Part shown: positions 9,137 to 17,326 of the stretch, one piece after another
Layout of the letters: each line of letters opens with the position of its first letter
Numbering within the stretch: the stretch's first letter is position 1
DNA from: Hominimerdicola alba
GTDB lineage: Bacteria; Bacillota; Clostridia; Oscillospirales; Ruminococcaceae
Length of the DNA stretch: 64,000 bases
Direction: 5' to 3'
Assembly (NCBI RefSeq): GCF_900112155.1
Contig: NZ_FOKQ01000017.1
Coordinates: 17,694 to 81,693 of the forward strand
Notes under the pieces: model-generated
Databases searched by the model: none
What the model saw: only the letters and a program-made list of their open reading frames with translations
Told to the model about the DNA's origin: nothing
Position numbers and translations under genes: made by a program

Positions 9137-9625
9137 TTATTCCGCCTGAATTTTTGTGATAACAGGCGGTTCGTCAGTTGCCACATTGATGATATGATCA
9201 AGACATCTTATCTGGTAATGCCTTATGCCGTCCATTATCTGAAAAGCAAAAGTGATTTTCTTTAAGTAGTCCAGCCAGTCTGAATCATCTGCTGTGACAA
9301 CAGGTTCGTGTCTTTCAAGCGTTGCCCTGTCACCGTTATCAAAGCTTTCGTTTATCACCGAATAGCCTATATAGCTCTCAAACCTCACCAGCCAATGTCT
9401 GTTTTCGTTGACATCGATAGGTTCAGCGCTTTTCAGAAGCTCAGCCACCTGCTCGCCCACCTGCTCACCGAATTCACCCGCGATCGCGGCTATATCGGCT
9501 TCATCGGAAGTGCCCCTGACAGTGCCGTACAGCTCTATCATCAGCGAGCCGTCATCTTCGCGGATGTTTTCCGCATACAGATACTTTTCGCTGTTTATGT
9601 CTTTAAGGAACTCTTCAAAACTCAT
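9137..9625 (-). CDS. Hypothetical protein translationally coupled to manA
   Basis: A 162-residue unknown protein. The open frame begins at 9676, but the ATG at 9625 overlaps the manA stop codon (ATGA) and is preferred; an ATG at 9631 is possible. The sequence begins MSFEEFLKDINSEKYLYAEN and is a mixed alpha/beta soluble protein with an aromatic-rich central region (HWLVRFESYIGYSV). No motif is recognised. The coupling suggests it is made in step with manA. Confidence 0.7.
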   Translation of the reverse strand: MSFEEFLKDINSEKYLYAENIREDDGSLMIELYGTVRGTSDEADIAAIAGEFGEQVGEQVAELLKSAEPIDVNENRHWLVRFESYIGYSVINESFDNGDRATLERHEPVVTADDSDWLDYLKKITFAFQIMDGIRHYQIRCLDHIINVATDEPPVITKIQAE

Positions 9626-10608
9626 TTGCATTCGTCTATCCTTGTGAGTATCAGACTGCACTTGCCCTCTACCCAAAACTTGCCCGAACCTGCGGGAATG
9701 AAAAGGCTGTCGCCTTTTTTTGCATTTACAGCCTCGTCTGCTGTCTCCTCGGGCTCACCATCAGTTACGAAAGGTGTGCCTTCCAGTATCAGCAGGCTCA
9801 CAAACGAACTGTCGTCCGCGCATAACTCTGCTTTTTCATCTATATCAACTTTGTATGTGGTAAAATACTCGCATTTTGACAAAAGCTTTATCTCAGCACC
9901 ATTCTCGCGTACAGCGGGAGTATCGGGATAACTCTCAGCAGGAGCAAGCTTTGTAACGTCCTTCGCCTTTTCTACATGAAGCTCGCGGGGCTTGCCGTCC
10001 TTGCCGACTCTGCCGTAATCGTAGATGCGGTAAGTGGTATTTGAATTCTGCTGTATCTCAGCGATGAGTATACCCTTGCCGATAGCGTGCAAAGTACCCG
10101 ACTTGATGAAGAAAACATCGCCCTTGTGTACAGGGACATTGTTCGTCACTTCCAGCAGAGTATTATCAGCTATCCTCTGCGCGAATTCTTCCTTGCTTAT
10201 CTCATGCTTGAAACCGTAAAGAAGCTCCGCACCCTCGTCGCAGTCAACTATGTACCACATCTCGGTCTTGCCGTACTCACCCTCGACACGCTGTGCGTAG
10301 TCATTATCGGGGTGTACCTGCACCGAAAGATTATCCTTAGCATCTATCAGCTTTATAAGTATGGGGAAATTCTCAAACTTCTCGCAGTTTGTACCCAGTA
10401 CCTGCCTGCCAACCTTGTCGATGTACTTCTGCAAAGTCAGCCCGTCGAATGTGCCGCCTGAAATGACGCTGGCACCGTCCTTGTGGCAGGAAAGTTCCCA
10501 GCTTTCAGCGACCTTGTCATAATCGCATTTTTTGCCGTACTCATCTCTCAGTCTAGTGCCGCCCCAGATATAATCCTTGAAAGCAGGCTCCAGTTTAAAA
10601 ATACCCAT
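9622..10608 (-). CDS. manA: Mannose-6-phosphate isomerase, class I
   Basis: A 328-residue cupin-type enzyme that interconverts mannose 6-phosphate and fructose 6-phosphate. The zinc ligand motifs are present: SVQVHPDNDYAQ, the K-T-E-M-W-Y segment and SGTLHAIGKG. The N-terminal FKDYIWGGTRLRDEYGK is typical of the short bacterial form. It opens a minus-strand unit with the coupled 162-residue gene. The long AT-rich stretch to its right holds its promoter region. Confidence 0.94.
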   Translation of the reverse strand: MGIFKLEPAFKDYIWGGTRLRDEYGKKCDYDKVAESWELSCHKDGASVISGGTFDGLTLQKYIDKVGRQVLGTNCEKFENFPILIKLIDAKDNLSVQVHPDNDYAQRVEGEYGKTEMWYIVDCDEGAELLYGFKHEISKEEFAQRIADNTLLEVTNNVPVHKGDVFFIKSGTLHAIGKGILIAEIQQNSNTTYRIYDYGRVGKDGKPRELHVEKAKDVTKLAPAESYPDTPAVRENGAEIKLLSKCEYFTTYKVDIDEKAELCADDSSFVSLLILEGTPFVTDGEPEETADEAVNAKKGDSLFIPAGSGKFWVEGKCSLILTRIDECK

Positions 10609-11056
10609 ATCATATACCCCTTTTTACATTAAATGCGAATAATCGCACTCTTTATAATAATAGCATAGTTTTGATATTTAGTCAATATTTTTTCTAAATA
10701 TTTCACCGAAATCGCTTATCATCGTAAAACATAGTAATATCGACATAATAGTGTGTGTCCGTGATGCTCTTCATTGTCCCTTATACAGTATGCACGCCGC
10801 CTCATATGCCGTGGTCATAGTCGGCGGCTGCCTGCGATCGTGCGCACAAGGGGGAAGATCTTTGTGACGTCGGTCGGAGAAACGTTTTTCACTATCAGCG
10901 ATTTTGGTCGAAAAGTTGTACGTTTTTGTACAACTCTTGCAGAAATATGTCCGAGTAAAATGAAAAAACAGTTGTTTGCACAATGTCACAGGCGCGAAGT
11001 TGGAGAGTTTGATGAGAGCAAGGGGATAAAAAGGGGTGAGTTAAAGAGCGTGGCAC

Positions 11057-11085
11057 GCAGAACTTGCAGGAGCATGGCAAACAGC
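11057..11085 (+). repeat. 29-bp direct repeat, copy 1
   Basis: GCAGAACTTGCAGGAGCATG and the following nine bases recur exactly at 11,190-11,218, 133 bp away. Both copies sit in a GC-rich non-coding tract. It may be the remnant of a local duplication. Confidence 0.75.
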
Positions 11086-11189
11086 GAGAGCCTGAGCGCG
11101 AACTTGACCGAGTACGCGGAGTGAGGTACGAACGGAGCGCACGCAGCGTCAAGGTTGCTCTAGCGCGAAGGTCGAGCGTCGGGGGTATG

Positions 11190-11218
11190 GCAGAACTTGC
11201 AGGAGCATGGCAAACAGC
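11190..11218 (+). repeat. 29-bp direct repeat, copy 2
   Basis: Exact second copy of the 29-bp unit at 11,057-11,085, in the same orientation. Confidence 0.75.
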
Positions 11219-11335
11219 TTCAAAGCCACCGTATGCCAACGCATAAACTTCGTATCGAATAACAAGGAAAATCGCAGAACATTCTATTGTGCATGGTGAC
11301 GAATTAACTTTTATAAATTTTGTTGATAATGTTAA

Positions 11336-11364
11336 TTGCTAACAATTGGGAAATGGAGTATAAT
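11336..11364 (+). promoter_or_regulatory. Sigma-A promoter for the small membrane protein
   Basis: TTGCTA and TATAAT are separated by 17 bp. The next plus-strand start is 130 bp downstream, leaving a long leader. Confidence 0.6.
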
Positions 11365-11494
11365 TAAATTGAATAGAAGTTGCTGTTTGCAGACCTGAGA
11401 CGGAAGTAAGATACGTAAAAATGTTGTGAGATCAATGCGTGCCGATGATATTGCTTCGGCAGTCGCGGCATAACGCGGAGCGGAGGGCCTGACT

Positions 11495-11731
11495 ATGAAA
11501 ACTGTATACAAACGGTTTGTATGGTGCTGCTGTGTGCTCTTTGCGGTGATGTGTATTGGGTCTGTGTCGGTGGTGACGGCATTTGCCGATGGCGGCAGAA
11601 TGGCGCAGACTGCACAGGTACAGGTCGAGGGACACAGCGGTTCGGCGCGGCAGATGTTCGGCAGTATGGGCGCGGGAGCGGTCATAGTTATAGCTACGAT
11701 ATGTCTGCTTGCAGATAAGAAAAAGAAATAG
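11495..11731 (+). CDS. Small secreted or membrane protein
   Basis: A 78-residue protein with a signal-peptide-like N-terminus (CCCVLFAVMCIGSVSVVTAFA, about 10-31), a short polar stretch and a second hydrophobic helix (GAGAVIVIATICLLA, 59-73), ending in KKKK. The layout is that of a cleaved protein with a C-terminal membrane anchor and a positive cytoplasmic tail. There is no LPXTG sorting motif. The following lipoprotein gene starts 48 bases downstream, so they are likely co-transcribed. Confidence 0.6.
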   Translation: MKTVYKRFVWCCCVLFAVMCIGSVSVVTAFADGGRMAQTAQVQVEGHSGSARQMFGSMGAGAVIVIATICLLADKKKK

Positions 11732-11778
11732 GCTTGTAAAACGGCTTGTTTCGGCAATTGCTGACGGAGGTGAACACA

Positions 11779-12042
11779 ATGAAAAAAGCGCCGTTTCTGG
11801 CAGTGCTGGTACTTCTTCTCGGGGGCTGTACTGCTGGCGGTGATGTTAACGACAACCGCGAGGAGAATAACTCGGCGGCTGTCGAAGAGCAGATCGGTAA
11901 TCGTGAAAATGACAGGTTATATGTTAATGGGGATGGCGATGGATATGTTATCTACGCTTCCTGGGACAGCGGACTGAAAGAACGGTTATGTGATGAACAT
12001 TGTGTTCTGTCCATCAGCGTAAACAACAGGATATTTTTCTGA
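11779..12042 (+). CDS. Short lipoprotein
   Basis: An 87-residue protein beginning MKKAPFLAVLVLLLGGCTAG, a clear lipoprotein signal with lipobox LLGGC. The ATG at 11,779 follows GGAGGTG and is preferred over the upstream start at 11,746. The mature part is acidic, then reads YVIYASWDSGLKERLCDEH before stopping. It is short for a lipoprotein domain, so it may be a truncated copy of a longer family member. Confidence 0.65.
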   Translation: MKKAPFLAVLVLLLGGCTAGGDVNDNREENNSAAVEEQIGNRENDRLYVNGDGDGYVIYASWDSGLKERLCDEHCVLSISVNNRIFF

Positions 12043-12170
12043 TATGACGCTGAAATAAAAACACGATCAGTGGAATAACACGCCTTATCGGAATACTTTG
12101 ATCACCCGATTTCTGGAAAAGTTCAAAAAACAGGACTGCAAATATTACAAGATGGTTAAATTTGCAAAAA

Positions 12171-12203
12171 GCGCTTGCAAAAGCGCGTAAGATGTAGTAT
12201 AAT
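12171..12203 (+). promoter_or_regulatory. Promoter with palindrome over the -35 box
   Basis: TTGCAA (12,175-12,180) and TATAAT (12,198-12,203) lie 17 bp apart. The -35 box is inside an inverted repeat, GCGCTT and AAGCGC around four bases (12,171-12,186), which could be an operator. It precedes the 59-residue gene at 12,275. Confidence 0.6.
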
Positions 12204-12274
12204 TATCTTGTAAATATTCGGCAATATGCCGTTGGTCGGATAAAGAGAACATTCTCGGAAAGAAGCGTATAACT

Positions 12275-12454
12275 ATGGAGAAGACTTTTTTCATCAGCAA
12301 ATCAGCCTCTTCAGATGAGAATAGCGCACCTGCATATGACAGGTTCCAGCGGATAGAGAAACTCAACCTTCTGGTTGACAGCGGCTGGGTCATCAAGAGC
12401 TTCAAGTGCGATGCACATGAAGAATACTTCATTCTGGAGAAAGCAGATCAGTAA
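12275..12454 (+). CDS. 59-residue hypothetical protein
   Basis: A short gene of 59 codons plus stop, bracketed by a good promoter (12,175-12,203) and a terminator (12,461-12,494). The protein starts MEKTFFISKSASSDENSAP and continues with a helix and the segment LLVDSGWVIKSFKCDAHEEY, which predicts a compact strand-rich end. There is no signal peptide or cysteine pair. The single-gene transcription unit is the main support. Its ribosome site (GAAAGAAG) is weak. Confidence 0.65.
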   Translation: MEKTFFISKSASSDENSAPAYDRFQRIEKLNLLVDSGWVIKSFKCDAHEEYFILEKADQ

Positions 12455-12460
12455 CACGCA

Positions 12461-12494
12461 GGGGGAATGACCGCAGGGTCTTTCCCCTTTTTTA
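12461..12494 (+). terminator. Rho-independent terminator
   Basis: GGGGAA and TTCCCC arms with an inner GACC/GGTC pair are followed by a T-rich tract. It ends the 59-residue gene. Confidence 0.75.
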
Positions 12495-12551
12495 TTTACA
12501 AAGTCCTTTGTGCTGCTGTAAGAAATATTCGGGATCTTCGGAGGGATAGTA

Positions 12552-12887
12552 ATGGCTTCAAAAAGTGTTTTTGTCGGTAAGTGGTCTTATTTGATGTCCG
12601 ATACAAATGCAGACCCGGATGGGCGCATCGTCCTGATCGAAATGTTATCATTCGGACCTTGTGAAGTATATGAATGGGGCATAGATAACAATGGTCTGCC
12701 TTATGAGGAATATCAATGGTGCGAGAATGAGTTTTTTTAGGATGAAAACTATTTTAAACACATAACGAAAAAGGAATTGGCAGAACAAATAGAGAGTGTC
12801 ATCCGTGTTTTTTCGGAACATGAGCTGTCGGAATGGGCGAACACCTATTGTAAAATACTTGATCGGCTGAATTCCGATCTGTTTTAG
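12552..12887 (+). pseudogene. Gene interrupted by an in-frame amber codon
   Basis: An ATG at 12,552 opens a 62-codon frame ending in TAG at 12,738-12,740. The same frame then continues for 48 codons (DENYFKHITKKELAEQIESV and on) to a TAG at 12,885. Together they read as one 111-codon protein with a natural helical C-terminus. The break follows a run of seven T. Either one nonsense mutation disabled the gene, or the first 62 residues are a separate small protein. No function is recognised. Confidence 0.6.
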
Positions 12888-12957
12888 GAACACTTTTTAA
12901 AGAATGAGTTTAAAAATAAGGCAGGCGGAGATACTGCCATAAAAAGGAGGAATTTTC

Positions 12958-13719
12958 ATGGACATGAAAGTAATGAACAAGATATCCTACGGATTGTATG
13001 TGCTGACGGCGAGGTGCGGCAACCAGTATAATGGCTGCATCATCAATACGCTGGCACAGGTCACAAGCTCGCCTAACCGCGTATCCGTCACGGTGAATAA
13101 GGGCAATTTCACAGAATATATGATACGTTCAAGCGGCAGGTTCAATGTCTCCATGATAGATGAAAGTGCCGATTTTTCCCTGTTCACCCACTTCGGTTTC
13201 CAAAGCGGAAGATGGGGCAACAAGTTCTATGACTATGCCCTGAAAAAGGCGGAGAACGGTCTGCCGATTATTGAAAAAGGCGTCTGCGCCTACGTTTGCT
13301 GTGAGGTGGTGCAGACCGTTGACCTCGGCACCCATACCATGTTCATCGCCGACGTTGCCGACGGTGAAGTGATATCCGAGAAAGCCCCCATGACCTATGC
13401 ATACTACCATGCAAACGTAAAGCCCAAGCCAAAGCCTGCGGCTGAAAGCGGAAACACAGGCGAAAGATGGGTGTGCAATATATGCGGCTATATCTATGAG
13501 GGTCATCTCCCCGATGATTTCATCTGCCCCCTCTGTAAACACGGCGCGGCAGATTTTTCAAGAGTAGATACTCCCGCTGAAGCTGAAAATACCGCCGCAT
13601 CAGCCGATGAAAAGTGGGTATGCGAAGTCTGCGGATATGTCCATGAAGGCGCACTGCCCGATGACTTTGTCTGTCCCCTCTGCGGAGTTGGTTCCGACAA
13701 GTTCAAACGGCTGGACTAG
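12958..13719 (+). CDS. Flavin reductase with two rubredoxin domains
   Basis: A 253-residue redox protein. Residues 1-155 match the flavin reductase-like FMN-binding domain (KISYGLYVLTARCGNQYNGC near the start). Two rubredoxin domains follow at about 166-204 and 215-253, each with CxxCGY and CPLC iron ligands (VCNICGYIYEG with CPLC; VCEVCGYVHEG with CPLC). High-molecular-weight rubredoxins (Hrb) of anaerobes have the same order with one rubredoxin; here it is doubled. They pass electrons from NAD(P)H-reduced flavin to oxygen- or NO-reducing partners. A strong AAAGGAGG site precedes the ATG. Confidence 0.9.
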   Translation: MDMKVMNKISYGLYVLTARCGNQYNGCIINTLAQVTSSPNRVSVTVNKGNFTEYMIRSSGRFNVSMIDESADFSLFTHFGFQSGRWGNKFYDYALKKAENGLPIIEKGVCAYVCCEVVQTVDLGTHTMFIADVADGEVISEKAPMTYAYYHANVKPKPKPAAESGNTGERWVCNICGYIYEGHLPDDFICPLCKHGAADFSRVDTPAEAENTAASADEKWVCEVCGYVHEGALPDDFVCPLCGVGSDKFKRLD

Positions 13720-13756
13720 CCGCGCAATAATCGGTCAGCATCAAGCAAGACAAGGC

Positions 13757-13786
13757 TTGACATAAATTGCGAGTATATTGTAATAT
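13757..13786 (+). promoter_or_regulatory. Promoter for the zinc-ribbon/MBL cluster
   Basis: TTGACA (13,757-13,762) is followed after 18 bp by TAATAT (13,781-13,786), fifteen bases before the first gene of the cluster. A very short leader is implied. Confidence 0.5.
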
Positions 13787-13801
13787 AGGAAAGGAAGATG
13801 A

Positions 13802-14077
13802 ATGATGGATTGTCCCAAATGCGGAGACGCAATGACGGACGGTGTCCTGACAGGAAGCGGAAAAAGCGGCATCGGTGTACAGTGGATAACCAAAGAATAC
13901 CGCATGAAACACGCTTTCCCGCCAATGACGCCAAAAGCATTGGAGGAAGCCCAGCGAATAAGCTTACGCATGGCTGAACTCAATACCCATATGGCAGACG
14001 TTTTCTGGGTGTGCAGAAAATGCGGTGTCATTATGGCTGAACTTCCTCGTATAAAGGAGGAAAACAGCCATGAGTAA
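13802..14077 (+). CDS. Small zinc-ribbon protein
   Basis: A 91-residue protein with two CxxC knuckles: CPKCGDAM at the N-terminus and CRKCGVIM near the C-terminus, the pattern of the PF20097-type zinc ribbon. Two start codons (13,802 and 13,805) are adjacent. The middle is helical. It overlaps the next gene by eight bases, so the two are coupled. No catalytic residues are evident. Confidence 0.75.
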   Translation: MMDCPKCGDAMTDGVLTGSGKSGIGVQWITKEYRMKHAFPPMTPKALEEAQRISLRMAELNTHMADVFWVCRKCGVIMAELPRIKEENSHE

Positions 14078-14489
14078 CTGCATTAAATGCGGCACAGCCT
14101 GCAAAAAAACGACTCTCGGCGGAGAAGACGGCGTACTCATTTATAAGTACTATGCCGAAAATGATACCGTTGAGCATTATGCAAGGTACGAACTTTGCTG
14201 TGAGGAATGTCCTGACTGCGGAGAACTGTCAGCACCCGAACTTTGCGCAAAAGCAGAGGGCGGAAGCCTGACTTCGCTTGTCACGATACTCGACGGCGAG
14301 GGGTACAAATACGAAGTCTGCCCTGTCTGCGGTGGACGGCTTATAAAAGATATGGCAGGAATGGGCAGTGCGGGAAATCTGCTGAAAAAGTTTGCAGAAA
14401 AAGAATTTCCGTACAGCTTTGCGCTGTTTGACCTGTGCGCGGACTGCGGCAGGATATCTGATGTTCACGAAAAGCTGATGGGGGTATAG
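14070..14489 (+). CDS. Protein with repeated zinc-ribbon motifs
   Basis: A 139-residue protein with CIKCG near the N-terminus, then CCEECPDCG, CPVCGGRL and CADCGR, suggesting two zinc ribbons. It overlaps its upstream neighbour by eight bases and follows an AAAGGAGG site. The two zinc-ribbon proteins look like a related pair. They precede an MBL-fold enzyme, but a link is not shown by the sequence. Confidence 0.75.
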   Translation: MSNCIKCGTACKKTTLGGEDGVLIYKYYAENDTVEHYARYELCCEECPDCGELSAPELCAKAEGGSLTSLVTILDGEGYKYEVCPVCGGRLIKDMAGMGSAGNLLKKFAEKEFPYSFALFDLCADCGRISDVHEKLMGV

Positions 14490-14493
14490 AAAA

Positions 14494-14838
14494 ATGAATG
14501 CTAAGCTTAAAGAAGAGATACTGGCGGTACTTAAAAACGGAAATGTGAACGGTCTTGATGCTGAATCGCTGAGCGACGATGATCTGCGTACTTATATAAC
14601 TCTGCAAGCCCTTAAAAATGACAGTCATGACGGAAAGTACGAGTATGCGGTGGAAACTGTCCGCGACCGTGACAACGGCGGCGCTGATGAAGCATCGCTT
14701 GCCGATGTGCTGACGATGTACGGCGAAAGGGGCTGGCGGCTGAAATTCTGCTTTACCGATGAGATGAGGGTGGAGCGTGATGCAGAAGCTGACGCGACGA
14801 TAAACGATATTGTGCTGATATTTGAGCGTAAAATGTGA
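14494..14838 (+). CDS. Hypothetical protein, DUF4177-like tail
   Basis: A 114-residue soluble protein. The second half (KYEYAVETVRD, then a leucine-rich helix, GERGWRLKFC, and INDIVLIFERKM) has the pattern of DUF4177-type small domains, in which a strand, a helix with GWxL and a final LIFER strand occur. The first half is a short helical region. It starts four bases after the previous stop and ends two bases before the MBL gene start, so it lies in the operon. Confidence 0.65.
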   Translation: MNAKLKEEILAVLKNGNVNGLDAESLSDDDLRTYITLQALKNDSHDGKYEYAVETVRDRDNGGADEASLADVLTMYGERGWRLKFCFTDEMRVERDAEADATINDIVLIFERKM

Positions 14839-14839
14839 T

Positions 14840-15652
14840 ATGGAACACGAACTCTTTATAAAAGAAGTCCGCAGTGGGATATACCTGCTTGATGAAGGAC
14901 ATGAAGCAACCGGATATCTGGTGGTCGGTGAAAACAAAGCTTGTGTCATCGATACTATGAACGGCTGGAACGACCTCTGCGCCGCTGTACGGAAGCTGAC
15001 GGACAAGCCTTTAGTATTGGTGAACACCCACGGTCATCCCGACCATATACTCGGCAATGCATATTTCGACAAGGAAGTTGACCACGCGCTCATAAGTCCC
15101 CGCGACAGGGCGCTGGCGGAAAGTTTCTATGAAAGCATACCCGAGGTCAAGGAGATGTGCCGCAAAAGCGGACACAGTATACCGCCTTTTGCGGATATCC
15201 GTGAGGGCGATATCATCGATCTTGGCGGACGCACGCTGGAAGTATTCGAGCTGGCAGGTCATACCGACGGCGAGCTGTTGCTCCTGCTTCGTGAGGACAG
15301 GATACTTTTCACAGGGGATGGCGTAAATCATCATCTGTGGCTGCAGCTTGACGGCTGTCTGCCTATGAATGAAGTGCTTGCAGAATTCGACCGTCTGATA
15401 TTCCTTGAAGACAGGGCAGATGTTATACTGCACGGTCACGCAAGGAATCTCGATGACATATCACTTATGCGCTGTATGCGCAACGGCATCGCGGAACTTT
15501 GTGAGGGCAGGACTGAAAATGACAAGCCCTATCACTGGTTCGGAGGCACGGATCTTCAGCACAGTTTCAGCTGTCTTGCCGATAAGCATTATCAGCAGGC
15601 TGACCATGTGATATGTTACCGAAAAGAAAATCTGCCCACTGATATCAGGTAA
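14840..15652 (+). CDS. MBL-fold metallo-hydrolase
   Basis: A 270-residue metallo-beta-lactamase-fold hydrolase. The metal-binding NTHGHPDHILGN motif lies near residue 60, HTDGELLLL and FTGDGV carry the following histidine and aspartate, and LHGHAR gives the last histidine. The ATG at 14,840 is used; the frame also opens at 14,822 inside the previous gene. It is the last gene of the cluster beginning at 13,802. Substrate unknown; this branch includes glyoxalase II-like and lactonase-like enzymes. Confidence 0.88.
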   Translation: MEHELFIKEVRSGIYLLDEGHEATGYLVVGENKACVIDTMNGWNDLCAAVRKLTDKPLVLVNTHGHPDHILGNAYFDKEVDHALISPRDRALAESFYESIPEVKEMCRKSGHSIPPFADIREGDIIDLGGRTLEVFELAGHTDGELLLLLREDRILFTGDGVNHHLWLQLDGCLPMNEVLAEFDRLIFLEDRADVILHGHARNLDDISLMRCMRNGIAELCEGRTENDKPYHWFGGTDLQHSFSCLADKHYQQADHVICYRKENLPTDIR

Positions 15653-15662
15653 TGGTAATTAA

Positions 15663-15701
15663 AATATGGTTATCCCTTTAGCACACCATTTTATACGCCG
15701 G
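15663..15701 (+). repeat. 39-bp dispersed repeat, copy 2
   Basis: Matches 14-52 (opposite strand) at 35 of 39 positions. It sits about 100 bp upstream of xylB, just before a separate inverted repeat. Confidence 0.7.
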
Positions 15702-15713
15702 AAGAATACCGCC

Positions 15714-15740
15714 ACCAATTGATATTGCCTGTCAATTGGT
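15714..15740 (+). promoter_or_regulatory. Candidate operator upstream of xylB
   Basis: A perfect inverted repeat with nine-base arms, ACCAATTGA and TCAATTGGT, and a nine-base spacer lies 62 bp before xylB. The size fits an operator for a dimeric sugar regulator. Confidence 0.5.
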
Positions 15741-15802
15741 TTTATAGAATGGAGTGTCAGCGGGATGAGCATAAAATCTTATTATAAAGGAGTAGAAAAA
15801 CT

Positions 15803-17326
15803 ATGGCATACGTAATAGGAGTTGACTGCGGTACAAGCGGTACCAAAACAGTCCTTTTTGACGAGAAGGGTACAGTGATAGCCTCCAAGACTATCGAGTA
15901 CCCCATGTATCAGCCGAAGAACGGCTACGCAGAGCAGGAGCCCGCAGACTGGGCTAATGCTATGATAAACACCATTAAGGCTGTTATGGCACAGAGCGGT
16001 GTTAAGAAAGAGGACGTTAAGGGTATCGGTATATCAGGTCAGATGCACGGTCTGGTAATGCTGGATAAGGATAATAACGTGCTGAGAAAGTCCATCATCT
16101 GGTGCGACCAGCGTACCGAAAAGGAAGTTGCTTGGATGACCGAGAAAGTCGGCACCGAGAAGCTCATCCAGATAACCGCAAACCCCGCACTGACAGGCTG
16201 GACTGCCGCAAAGATACTCTGGGTGAAGAAAAACGAACCCGAGGTATACGAGAAAGTAGCACATATCCTGCTGCCTAAGGACTACCTGCGTTTCGTGCTG
16301 ACACATGAGTATGCTACCGAAGTATCCGACGCATCAGGTATGCAGCTGCTGGATGTTCCCAACAGAAAGTGGTCTGATGAACTGCTGAGCGTTTTCGAGA
16401 TAGATAAGAACTGGCTGGGCAAGGTATATGAGTCCTGCGAGGTAACAGGCAAGCTGACAAAGGCTATGGCTGATGAACTGGGTCTCTGCGAAGGCACAAT
16501 AGTTGTGGGCGGTGCAGGCGATAATGCAGGCGCAGCAATAGGCACAGGCGTTTGCGAGGACGGCAAGGCTTTCACAACCATAGGTACATCGGGCGTTGTG
16601 TTCGCTCATACTTCCAATATCTCCATCGACCCCAAGGGCAGAGTTCACACCTGCTGTGCTGCTGTTCCCAATAGCTGGCACGTAATGGGTGTTACTCAGG
16701 GCGCTGGTCTGTCCCTGAAGTGGTTCAGAGATAACTTCTGCAATGCCGAAAAGGAAACTGCAAAGTATATGGGCGTTGATGAATACTACCTGATGGATAA
16801 GCAGGCTGAAAGCGTACCTGTGGGCGCTAACAGACTTCTCTATCTGCCTTACCTGATGGGCGAGAGAACACCTCACCTTGACCCCAACGCAAGAGGTGTA
16901 TTCTTCGGACTTTCCGCAATGCACACCAAGAAAGAGATGCTCCGTGCCGTAATGGAGGGCGTATCCTATTCTCTGCGTGACTGCGTAGAAGTATTCCGTG
17001 AGATGAATATAAACGTATCCGACATGATGGCTTGCGGCGGCGGCGGAAGCTCACCGCTGTGGCGTTCAATGCTGGCAGACCTCTATAACTGCCCCGTAAA
17101 GACAGCTTCCTCCAAGGAAGGTCCTGCACTGGGCGTTGCACTGCTTTCAATGGTAGGCGCAGGCATCTACTCCAGCGTACCCGAGGCTTGTAAGGCAGTA
17201 GTACGTACCGATAAGGTACAGGAGCCCAACGGTGCAACAGTACCTGAGTATGAGAAGTTCTATCAGCTGTATCGCGAGATCTATCCTGCACTGAAAGCAG
17301 AGTTCTCCAAGCTGGCAAAGCTGTAA
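15803..17326 (+). CDS. xylB: Xylulokinase
   Basis: A 507-residue FGGY-family kinase that phosphorylates D-xylulose to enter the pentose phosphate pathway. GVDCGTSGTKTVLFD is the N-terminal phosphate-binding motif. GISGQMHGLVMLD and IIWCDQRT are diagnostic of xylulokinase. GTSGVVFAHT and the C-terminal ACGGGGSSPLWRSMLAD complete the FGGY signature. An AAAGGAG site precedes the ATG. It stands alone, but the esterase and GH43 genes 2 kb downstream fit xylan use. Two upstream repeats are candidates for control. Confidence 0.96.
   Translation: MAYVIGVDCGTSGTKTVLFDEKGTVIASKTIEYPMYQPKNGYAEQEPADWANAMINTIKAVMAQSGVKKEDVKGIGISGQMHGLVMLDKDNNVLRKSIIWCDQRTEKEVAWMTEKVGTEKLIQITANPALTGWTAAKILWVKKNEPEVYEKVAHILLPKDYLRFVLTHEYATEVSDASGMQLLDVPNRKWSDELLSVFEIDKNWLGKVYESCEVTGKLTKAMADELGLCEGTIVVGGAGDNAGAAIGTGVCEDGKAFTTIGTSGVVFAHTSNISIDPKGRVHTCCAAVPNSWHVMGVTQGAGLSLKWFRDNFCNAEKETAKYMGVDEYYLMDKQAESVPVGANRLLYLPYLMGERTPHLDPNARGVFFGLSAMHTKKEMLRAVMEGVSYSLRDCVEVFREMNINVSDMMACGGGGSSPLWRSMLADLYNCPVKTASSKEGPALGVALLSMVGAGIYSSVPEACKAVVRTDKVQEPNGATVPEYEKFYQLYREIYPALKAEFSKLAKL

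Larger units (their letters stand above)
10609..11494. other. 886-bp intergenic region
   Basis: No convincing gene is seen. The left part is AT-rich and should hold the manA promoter on the minus strand. The centre (about 10,780-11,220) is GC-rich and contains a 29-bp direct repeat. Open frames there lack ribosome sites and normal composition. A sigma-A promoter for the next plus-strand gene is at 11,336-11,364. Confidence 0.6.

Noticed and set aside
10774..11246. Several overlapping frames in the gap after manA
   Set aside because: No ribosome sites, odd arginine/serine-rich composition, and they cover the direct repeat; treated as non-coding.
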